Source: Dehalococcoidia bacterium
GTDB taxonomy: Bacteria; Chloroflexota; Dehalococcoidia; SZUA-161
Length of the DNA stretch: 6,332 bases
Assembly (NCBI GenBank): GCA_004376205.1
Contig: SOKG01000061.1
Span: 1-6,332 of the forward strand
Reading direction: 5' to 3'
Shown: positions 1 to 5,162 of the stretch, one piece after another
How the letters are laid out: every line of letters starts with the position of its first letter
How positions within the stretch are numbered: the stretch's first letter is position 1
The notes under the pieces: generated by a model
Told to the model about the DNA's origin: nothing
The model's database searches: none
What the model saw: the letters and a program-made list of their open reading frames with translations, nothing else
Made by a program: the position numbers and the translations under genes

Positions 1-2693
1 AGAAGCCTGACGTAGACTACATCGAGGGGCTAAGCCCTGCTATCTCCATCGACCAGAAGGGAGCCAGCCGCAACCCGAGGTCTACTGTAGGCACCGTAAC
101 CGAGATCTACGACTACCTCAGGCTGCTCTTCGCACGTGTTGGCCACCCGCACTGCCCGCAGTGCGGCCGCGAGATATCGCGGCAGACAGTGCAACAGATC
201 GCGGATGCCATCCTCGAACTCCCGCAGGGCACCCGCTTCATGATCATGGCGCCACTCATCAAGGATCGCAAAGGGGAGCACCACGGAGTTTTCGAGGACT
301 TGAGGAAGGCAGGGTACGTTAGAGTTCGAGTAGATGGCAAGATACACGACCTCTCCGAGGAATTCGACCTCGACAAGAACAAGCGGCACACCATAGAGGC
401 TGTCGTAGACCGGCTGGTCATAGGAGATGAGGAACAGAGTGGGCGCATCTCCGACTCCGTAGAGACGGCGTTGAAGCTCGGTGCCGGGGTGGTGCTGGTG
501 TCGATTGTTGATGGGGAAGAACTCCTTTTCTCAGAGCATTTCGCCTGCATCCACTGTGGAATCAGCCTCGGCGAGATCGCGCCACGAACATTCAGCTTCA
601 ACAGCCCTCATGGAGCCTGCCCGGCGTGCACCGGACTGGGAGTAAAACTCGATATCGACCCCGAACTGGTCATCCCCAATAAGCAACTAACCATCGCCGA
701 GGGCGCTGTCCGGCCCTGGTCCCGAACAAGCTCCATCAGCTCCTGGTATGCCAGCATGCTTGAGTCCGTAGCCCGCAGGTATGGCTTCTCGGTCCATGTG
801 CCGGTTAAGAACCTCACTCAGGAACAGCTCGGCATCATCCTCTATGGTAGTGGCAACAGGCTGGTGACCCTGAGGCATGAGACCCAGCTCGGGCGAATCT
901 ATGAGTATGACACTTCCTTCGAGGGTGTAATCCCCAACCTCGAGCGGCGCTACCGGGATACCGAGTCCGACTATGTACGCGGTGAGATCGAGCGCTACAT
1001 GAGATCCAAGCCCTGCCCCGCCTGCAAAGGGCAGCGGCTTAAGCCCGAATCACTGGCGGTGACTGTGAGCGACATCAATATCTCGGGGGTGACCTCGATG
1101 TCTATCGAGCAGGCCCTCGAGTGGACCAAGAAGCTCGATGGCTCAGCGGACGATGGCCATCAACCCGTGCTCAGCAGTAGAGAGCAACTGATAGCGCGCC
1201 AGATTCTGAAGGAGATTCTATCCCGCCTGGGCTTTATGATGAATGTCGGGCTAGATTATCTGACGCTGGACCGGGTAGCAGGCAGCCTCTCCGGCGGAGA
1301 GGCGGAGCGAATCCGTCTGGCGACCCAGATCGGAAGCGGGCTCATGGGGGTGGTCTACATCTGTGACGAGCCTACCATCGGCCTTCATCCCGTCGATGGC
1401 TCCAGGCTTATCGAGACACTGAAGAGGTTGAGAGACCTGGGCAACACGCTGCTCATTGTCGAGCACGACGAAGCCATGATGCGCGCTGCCGACCATATCA
1501 TCGATATGGGGCCGGGCGCTGGCGAACACGGGGGACAGGTAGTGGTCAGTGGAACCTTGGATGACGTTATGTCTAGTGCCCAGTCGCTCACCGGTCAGTA
1601 CCTAAGCGGCGCCAAGGAGATTCCCCTCCCCAAGAAGCGGCGCAGCAACTCAGATAAGTCTCTGCTAATCGAGGGAGCCAGACAGAATAACCTCCACAAC
1701 ATCGATGTTCAAATACCACTGGGGCTGTTCGTCTGCGTCACCGGCGTATCGGGCAGCGGAAAGAGCACCCTGATTGACGAGATCCTGTACAAGAAGCTCT
1801 CCCAGGTCCTGTACAAAGCGAAGGACATGCCGGGTGAGTGCGATGCCATATCAGGCGTAGACAACATCGACAAGGTGGTGAATATCGACCAGTCCCCTAT
1901 TGGACGCACCCCCCGCTCAAACCCCGCCACCTACACCGGCGCTTTCACCCCCATTCGCGAGCTCTTCGCCACCGTGCCCGAGGCACGGATGCGGGGCTAC
2001 CCACCGGGACGCTTCTCCTTCAATGTCAAGGGAGGGCGCTGCGAGGCTTGTGGCGGCGAGGGCTACAACCATATCGAGATGCAATTCCTCCCCGATGTCA
2101 CCGTCCCCTGCGAGGTCTGCAAGGGGAAACGCTACAACCGGGAGGCACTGGAGATTCACTTTAAGGGGAAGAACATCGCCGAGGTGCTCCAGATGAGTGT
2201 CGAGGAAGCGTACCCCTTCTTCGAGCACTTCCCCGCGATCAAGTCCAAGCTATCCACCCTGAAGGAAGTGGGATTGGGCTACATCCGCCTGGGACAGCCC
2301 GCCACCACCCTCTCCGGCGGCGAGGCGCAGCGGGTGAAGCTGGCGAGCGAGCTTTCGCGTCGCTCTACAGGCAGGACACTCTACATGCTGGATGAACCCA
2401 CCACCGGTCTCTCCTTCGAGGATGTAGCCGCTTTGCTTCGAGTATTGCAGCGGCTGGTCGATGGGGGAAATACGGTGATCCTCATCGAGCACCATCTTGA
2501 CCTGATCAAGTGTGCGGACTATATTATCGACCTCGGCCCGGGCGGCGGCGACCGCGGGGGCTGGGTAGTCGCTACCGGGACACCGGAGGAGATCGCCGGG
2601 GTTGAATCTTCCTACACAGGCCAATACCTCAAGAGGCTGCTTGAAAAGCACCACGAGAGGCTAGAAACGGTTCAAGCAGGGGGAGGCTCGTGA
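1..2693 (+). CDS. uvrA: UvrA, excinuclease ABC subunit A (5' partial)
   Basis: UvrA is the damage-recognising ATPase dimer of nucleotide excision repair; it scans DNA in the cytoplasm and loads UvrB. The reading frame is open from base 3 (reads KPDVDYIEGLSPAISIDQK) to TGA at 2691-2693, giving 896 visible residues. The E. coli protein has 940, so about 60 residues with the first Walker A motif are missing to the left. Seen in order: a CPQCG pair (153-164), a zinc module with two CxxC pairs (546-629), CPAC (1014-1025), first ABC signature LSGGE (1287-1301), Walker B VVYICDEP (1350-1373), the VEHD H-loop (about 1458-1466), second Walker A GVSGSGKST (1743-1769), the C-terminal zinc module CEAC...CEVC (2040-2120), second LSGGE (2310-2324), LYMLDEPTTGL then IEHH (2487-2495). 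All ATPase and zinc motifs in the visible part are intact. One oddity is Ser instead of the usual His after the second TTGL (codon 2412-2414). A recognised family member; only the true start is unknown. Confidence 0.98.
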   Translation, partial: KPDVDYIEGLSPAISIDQKGASRNPRSTVGTVTEIYDYLRLLFARVGHPHCPQCGREISRQTVQQIADAILELPQGTRFMIMAPLIKDRKGEHHGVFEDLRKAGYVRVRVDGKIHDLSEEFDLDKNKRHTIEAVVDRLVIGDEEQSGRISDSVETALKLGAGVVLVSIVDGEELLFSEHFACIHCGISLGEIAPRTFSFNSPHGACPACTGLGVKLDIDPELVIPNKQLTIAEGAVRPWSRTSSISSWYASMLESVARRYGFSVHVPVKNLTQEQLGIILYGSGNRLVTLRHETQLGRIYEYDTSFEGVIPNLERRYRDTESDYVRGEIERYMRSKPCPACKGQRLKPESLAVTVSDINISGVTSMSIEQALEWTKKLDGSADDGHQPVLSSREQLIARQILKEILSRLGFMMNVGLDYLTLDRVAGSLSGGEAERIRLATQIGSGLMGVVYICDEPTIGLHPVDGSRLIETLKRLRDLGNTLLIVEHDEAMMRAADHIIDMGPGAGEHGGQVVVSGTLDDVMSSAQSLTGQYLSGAKEIPLPKKRRSNSDKSLLIEGARQNNLHNIDVQIPLGLFVCVTGVSGSGKSTLIDEILYKKLSQVLYKAKDMPGECDAISGVDNIDKVVNIDQSPIGRTPRSNPATYTGAFTPIRELFATVPEARMRGYPPGRFSFNVKGGRCEACGGEGYNHIEMQFLPDVTVPCEVCKGKRYNREALEIHFKGKNIAEVLQMSVEEAYPFFEHFPAIKSKLSTLKEVGLGYIRLGQPATTLSGGEAQRVKLASELSRRSTGRTLYMLDEPTTGLSFEDVAALLRVLQRLVDGGNTVILIEHHLDLIKCADYIIDLGPGGGDRGGWVVATGTPEEIAGVESSYTGQYLKRLLEKHHERLETVQAGGGS

Positions 2694-2716
2694 TGGACAG
2701 GAAGCTCTGGCCCTGG

Positions 2717-2746
2717 TTGACAAGCTTTTGCCCTCCTGCATATAAT
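2717..2746 (+). promoter_or_regulatory. Consensus sigma-70 promoter of the tRNA-Gly gene
   Basis: A perfect -35 hexamer TTGACA (2717-2722) and a perfect -10 hexamer TATAAT (2741-2746) are separated by 18 bases. Transcription would start near 2753, about six bases before the mature tRNA. This is what a strong stable-RNA promoter looks like, and it gives the tRNA expression independent of uvrA. The TG at 2737-2738 sits one base too far upstream to count as an extended -10. Confidence 0.85.
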
Positions 2747-2758
2747 GAAATCCAGGAT

Positions 2759-2830
2759 GCGGGTGTAACTCAGTGGTAGAGTATTTGCTTCCCAAGCAAA
2801 GAGTCGTGGGTTCGAATCCCATCACCCGCT
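2759..2830 (+). tRNA. tRNA-Gly (anticodon CCC)
   Basis: A complete 72-nt cloverleaf can be drawn. The 7-bp acceptor stem is GCGGGTG (2759-2765) with CACCCGC (2823-2829). The D stem is ACTC/GAGT around loop AGTGGTA. The anticodon stem is TTTGC/GCAAA around loop TTCCCAA, with anticodon CCC at 2791-2793, which reads GGG glycine codons. The variable loop is 5 nt. The T stem GTGGG/CCCAT contains one G-T pair and closes the loop TTCGAAT. The discriminator base is T2830 and no CCA is encoded. It lies about 65 bases after uvrA on the same strand, behind its own promoter. No convincing rho-independent terminator follows it. Confidence 0.97.
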
Positions 2831-2838
2831 CATTCATT

Positions 2839-2883
2839 TTGTTAACACCTTCTTCAAGCCTTGTTAACACTTTTGGCGTTAAC
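2839..2883. repeat. Repeated TTGTTAACAC / GTTAAC motifs after the tRNA
   Basis: The 10-mer TTGTTAACAC occurs at 2839-2848 and 2861-2870, 22 bases apart start to start (about two helical turns). A third GTTAAC core lies at 2878-2883. Because GTTAAC is its own reverse complement, the copies can also be read as inverted repeats. Regularly spaced short repeats beside a tRNA 3' end resemble binding sites of a tyrosine recombinase or a regulator, but this is inference; no protein in the window is known to bind them. Confidence 0.5.
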
Positions 2884-2899
2884 TCCCTCTTGTGACTCT

Positions 2900-2911
2900 T
2901 TGACCGGTCAA
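2900..2911. repeat. 12-bp perfect palindrome
   Basis: TTGACCGGTCAA is a perfect palindrome followed by TTTTCT. As RNA it would give only a 4-bp stem with a CCGG loop, too weak for a credible terminator, so a dimeric protein-binding site is the likelier reading if it has any function. One such palindrome is expected by chance in a window of this size. Confidence 0.25.
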
Positions 2912-2952
2912 TTTTCTGTCATCACACGTAGCTCAAACAACATCACCTTATG

Positions 2953-3311
2953 TCATGCGCTCGGGAATCGCCCCAGCATCAATAATGGCTCAAAGGCCCT
3001 AGTAACTTCAACGTAGTCCTTTAGGAGCACTTCATAACCAGTCCCTTTCCCAATACCCCGTGCGGTATTCCCGTTTTGTAGCAGGATGGCATAGCCGCAA
3101 CATGCCCTACACTTTTCCAGAGGGACAGCAGGTACTCCGAAAACACTTCTTTCTGGTGCACTAGATCAAACCTTCTATCGCGTAAACTCAGCTTGATGCG
3201 TGGGTATGGCTTCCTGCCGGCCTTGATAGCCAACATTGACTTTTCATGAAAAAAACCCTTGACATACTGGTTCAAGTCGCCTAGATTGTAGGTTAGCTGG
3301 TGCGCACGTGG
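2953..3311 (-). pseudogene. Possible frameshifted remnant of an unrecognised gene
   Basis: Two adjacent minus-strand frames are open and overlap. Frame A is open from 3311 down to a TAA at 3021-3023; a TTG at about 3275 could start it, and it contains stretches such as KPYPRIKLSLRDRRFDLVH. Frame B is open from 3165 down to a TGA at 2953-2955 and reads GIGKGTGYEVLLKDYVEV then TRAFEPLLMLGRFP near its end. Joining A to B by one frameshift between about 3024 and 3165 gives one continuous reading of roughly 115 codons. The start of A (YVKGFF followed by a Pro/Arg/Lys-rich segment) faintly recalls a LAGLIDADG endonuclease motif but lacks its acidic residue, so I do not assign it. No good Shine-Dalgarno site is seen. 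It may equally be noncoding DNA that happens to be open. Confidence 0.25.
3259..3287 (+). promoter_or_regulatory. Candidate sigma-70 promoter for the flavodoxin/reductase cluster
   Basis: A perfect TTGACA (3259-3264), a 17-base spacer and TAGATT (3282-3287, four of six matches to TATAAT) would start RNA near 3294. That leaves a leader of about 185 bases before the flavodoxin ATG, which contains two inverted repeats and a possible small ORF. It is the best rightward promoter candidate between the tRNA and 3481. It overlaps the possible minus-strand remnant, so it could be accidental. Confidence 0.4.
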
Positions 3312-3313
3312 TC

Positions 3314-3345
3314 ACAAAGCGACCGCGCTTGTAGCTCCCCGGGAG
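3314..3345 (+). other. Two short hairpins in the putative leader
   Basis: ACAAAGCG (3314-3321) can pair with CGCTTGT (3326-3332) around the tetraloop ACCG, with one bulged A. Directly after it CTCCC (3335-3339) can pair with GGGAG (3341-3345). Neither is followed by a T run, so they are not terminators. The second hairpin would occlude a GGGAGG purine stretch. No known riboswitch class is recognised. Confidence 0.25.
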
Positions 3346-3367
3346 GCTCGTTTCAAGGGATAGTGAA

Positions 3368-3484
3368 ATGGTCACAGGACTGTTGACAACCAGACTCTAT
3401 TTTCCCCTCAATCGGTTGATGAGTTTGAAGAGGATTACCAAGGCCGGTTTGGCGGCTACGATTTCGCCAGAGGAGAGTCTATGA
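3368..3484 (+). CDS. Possible 38-residue leader peptide overlapping the flavodoxin start
   Basis: ATG at 3368 is preceded by AAGGGA (3355-3360) at seven bases, a workable Shine-Dalgarno site. The frame reads MVTGLLTTRLYFPLNRLMSL and then a basic stretch (KRITK), ending ISPEESL. Its TGA (3482-3484) overlaps the flavodoxin ATG in an ATGA junction, the arrangement typical of translational coupling. A second in-frame ATG is at 3419. No family is recognised and there is no signal peptide; it could be a regulatory leader ORF or chance. Confidence 0.25.
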   Translation: MVTGLLTTRLYFPLNRLMSLKRITKAGLAATISPEESL

Positions 3485-3903
3485 AGGTTGCTATTGTGTA
3501 TGACAGCAAAACGGGGAAAACCCGCCGCGCAGCTGAGGAGATGGCTGCAATGGTCCGCGACGCCGGTCACGAGTACTCAGTGCACCCAGTCCAGGAAGCG
3601 GACCCAGCCGAGGTTGCAGCTGCGGATGCGATCTGCATCGGAAGCTGGACCCAAGGCCTGATGCTCATACTTCAACACGCCACGCAGGCCACAATCGACT
3701 TTATCGACCTTCTCAGTCCACTTCATGGCAAGCCAGCCGCCGTCTTTTGCACGTACCTAGTAGCCACAGGAAAGATGTTGCCAAAGATGGCGGACAGGCT
3801 ACGCGCTCGTGGTGCCGACGTCACCGGCCAGTTCAAAGTACGCGGGCCCATGGCGGCGAAGAGCTTCGGCGAGTGGGTGAGGACTCTGGAGAAGGGTGGC
3901 TAG
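3481..3903 (+). CDS. Flavodoxin-like FMN electron-transfer protein
   Basis: Flavodoxins are small cytoplasmic proteins carrying one or two low-potential electrons on FMN. The 140-residue product opens with a beta strand and the phosphate-binding loop MKVAIVYDSKTGKTRRAAE (residues 8-14 DSKTGKT contact the FMN phosphate in the family). The second FMN loop is CIGSWTQG (52-59), with Trp56 placed to stack on the isoalloxazine. The third is around VFCTYLVATGK. Length is that of a short-chain flavodoxin and there is no membrane segment or signal peptide. The start is supported by AGGAG (3471-3475) five bases before ATG; no other in-frame start fits better. It lies 125 bases before the reductase subunit genes on the same strand, suggesting it feeds electrons to that enzyme or its activator, as flavodoxin or ferredoxin does for 2-hydroxyacyl-CoA dehydratase activators. 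Family is clear; partner is inferred. Confidence 0.88.
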   Translation: MKVAIVYDSKTGKTRRAAEEMAAMVRDAGHEYSVHPVQEADPAEVAAADAICIGSWTQGLMLILQHATQATIDFIDLLSPLHGKPAAVFCTYLVATGKMLPKMADRLRARGADVTGQFKVRGPMAAKSFGEWVRTLEKGG

Positions 3904-3945
3904 CATAGATTGCACAGCGTACAGACATGATACTCCGCAGGGATT

Positions 3946-3953
3946 GGCATGCC
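3946..3953. repeat. 8-bp palindrome between flavodoxin and first reductase subunit
   Basis: GGCATGCC in the 125-base gap. It could be a regulator half-site pair, but it is short enough to be chance. The TTGGCATG around it looks like a sigma-54 -24 element, yet no GC lies at the required -12 spacing. Confidence 0.15.
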
Positions 3954-3974
3954 TATCTTGTTTGGGCAGAGTGA

Positions 3975-3983
3975 AAGGAGGGG
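3975..3983 (+). promoter_or_regulatory. Strong Shine-Dalgarno-like AAGGAGGGG without a start in range
   Basis: AAGGAGGGG is close to a perfect anti-16S match, but the first in-frame start of the reductase subunit is 45 bases further on (4029), and the only nearer ATG (4000, a 17-codon ORF in another frame) is 16 bases away. It may serve that short ORF, be brought nearer by RNA folding, or be unused. Confidence 0.3.
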
Positions 3984-4028
3984 CCTGGGCAAGCAAAGAA
4001 TGCGACCCTACTCGAGTGGCAGCCACAA

Positions 4029-5162
4029 ATGTTCGATTGTTTTCGTGAAGTAAATAGCACATATCCCAAAACGCCCCATATCTTGGAGCACAAGCGCCGA
4101 GGCGGCCTGGTGTTTGGCTGGCTCTGCACCTATGTGCCTGAGGAAATCATGCATGCCGCCGGGGCATTACCCGTCAGAATCACCGGTTACACTCAAGAGA
4201 CAGAACTTGAGGATGGCAGTGCTTATCTTTATGTAAACAACTGCTCCTTCTCACGAAGCTGCCTGCAAATGGGGCTCAGAGGCGAATACGATCTCTTGGA
4301 TGGTGTGGTCGGAGGTTCTACCTGTGATGGCGCTCGCCGTCTATTTGATCTGTGGCGCCACTACATTGGGACACCATTTCACCATGTACTTTCGGTACCA
4401 CGCAAGTCCACACAGGAGGCTCAGGCACTCTACTATCAACAGGTTGCGCGGTTCAAGGAACATTTGGAGGAGTTCCTTGGTATCCAGATTACAGACGAGA
4501 AACTTCTTCACTCTATAGATGTATACAACGAGTCAAGGGCACTGATGAACAGTCTGTATGAATTGCGCAAAGCCGACAACCCGCCTATTACCGGTGCAGA
4601 GACCATGGACGTACTCAACGCCAGCTTCCGCATGCCCAAGGAGTCGTTCAATGAGCACCTCAAGGATCTGCTGCGCGACCTTGCCGCCTCTGGGCACGCC
4701 AACAATGGCCGTGCCCGTCTGATGATTACAGGGAGCGTTTTAACAAACCCGGAGTTCATCAAATCTATCGAGAGCCAGGGGGCGCTGGTGGTAGCGGATG
4801 ACCTTTGCACCGGCACCACGTATTGGTCGGATCCGGTCGTAATCAATGAGAACGAAACGCCGTTGCAGGCCATTTCTCGACGCTATCTCAGCAAGTTCCC
4901 TTGTGCTCGGATGTTTCCATCAGATGAACGTTTCAGGCGAATACTCGATCTCGCAGGGAGTTTCAAAGTGGACGGCGTAGTCAGCGAGATCATCAGGTAC
5001 TGCGTGACATACGCCCACGATTTGCCGCTGCTCACCAAGAGGTTGCAGGCTCAAGGCATACCGATCCTGGCCCTGGATGTAGAGTACGGCACCTCAGGCT
5101 CAGGTCAGATTCAAACCAGAGTCCAAGCTTTCCTGGAAATGCTGGGAGCAAAGAAGAGATGA
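4029..5162 (+). CDS. 2-hydroxyacyl-CoA dehydratase / benzoyl-CoA reductase family subunit (BcrC/HgdB type)
   Basis: This family of oxygen-sensitive enzymes binds acyl-CoA and a [4Fe-4S] cluster in each subunit and uses one-electron chemistry to dehydrate 2-hydroxyacyl-CoAs or reduce aromatic acyl-CoAs. The 377-residue product has the family length (about 380). Diagnostic segments are GWLCTYVPEEIMHAAGALPVRI (residues 30-51), NNCSFSRSC (70-78), YDLLDGVVGGSTCDGARRLFDLWR (about 87-110), VVADDLCTG (254-262), the C-terminal IIRYCVTYAHD (321-331) and GIPILALDVEY. Candidate cluster ligands are Cys72, Cys99 and Cys325; Cys33, Cys78 and Cys260 are further conserved-looking cysteines. ATG 4029 is the first possible start after an in-frame stop at 3972, and the N-terminus then aligns in style with BcrC, though the ribosome site is poor. 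Its TGA overlaps the next gene, so the two are cotranslated. Substrate unknown. A single-gene double-cubane protein is less likely because a second subunit follows. Confidence 0.9.
   Translation: MFDCFREVNSTYPKTPHILEHKRRGGLVFGWLCTYVPEEIMHAAGALPVRITGYTQETELEDGSAYLYVNNCSFSRSCLQMGLRGEYDLLDGVVGGSTCDGARRLFDLWRHYIGTPFHHVLSVPRKSTQEAQALYYQQVARFKEHLEEFLGIQITDEKLLHSIDVYNESRALMNSLYELRKADNPPITGAETMDVLNASFRMPKESFNEHLKDLLRDLAASGHANNGRARLMITGSVLTNPEFIKSIESQGALVVADDLCTGTTYWSDPVVINENETPLQAISRRYLSKFPCARMFPSDERFRRILDLAGSFKVDGVVSEIIRYCVTYAHDLPLLTKRLQAQGIPILALDVEYGTSGSGQIQTRVQAFLEMLGAKKR

Larger units (their letters stand above)
2831..3367. other. Gene-poor, AT-richer stretch between tRNA-Gly and the metabolic cluster
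   Basis: About 540 bases hold no convincing intact gene. Sampled lines are about 43-47% GC against about 60% in uvrA. Contents: three GTTAAC motifs immediately after the tRNA, the palindrome TTGACCGGTCAA, a possible frameshifted minus-strand gene remnant, a candidate rightward promoter, and small inverted repeats near the right end. Position after a tRNA 3' end, lower GC and a broken reading frame fit an old integration or deletion site, but no integrase gene or second tRNA-end copy is visible. Confidence 0.5.

Noticed and set aside
1917..2228. Long minus-strand and alternate-frame ORFs inside uvrA
   Set aside because: They lie entirely over conserved UvrA zinc and ATPase motifs and arise from high-GC codon bias in the true frame.
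2661..2870. 69-codon minus-strand ORF containing RVMGFEPTTLCLGSKYSTTELHP
   Set aside because: This is the antisense translation of the tRNA-Gly gene, a well-known false protein signature; the tRNA explains it fully.
3383..3388. Second TTGACA as a -35 box just before the flavodoxin
   Set aside because: No TATAAT-like hexamer lies 16-18 bases downstream (the sequence there is CCCTCA/CCTCAA).
3944..3960. Sigma-54-like TTGGCATG element before the first reductase subunit
   Set aside because: The GG is present but no GC occurs at the required -12 position; the next TTG is two bases out of register.
3799..4062. 87-codon minus-strand ORF across the flavodoxin end and the gap
   Set aside because: It overlaps the well-supported flavodoxin and the start of the next gene, has no recognisable motif, and no ribosome site was seen.
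4029..5162. Single-gene double-cubane cluster protein as the identity of the first subunit
   Set aside because: A second, different subunit follows with a coupled start, which points to the heterodimeric dehydratase/reductase arrangement.
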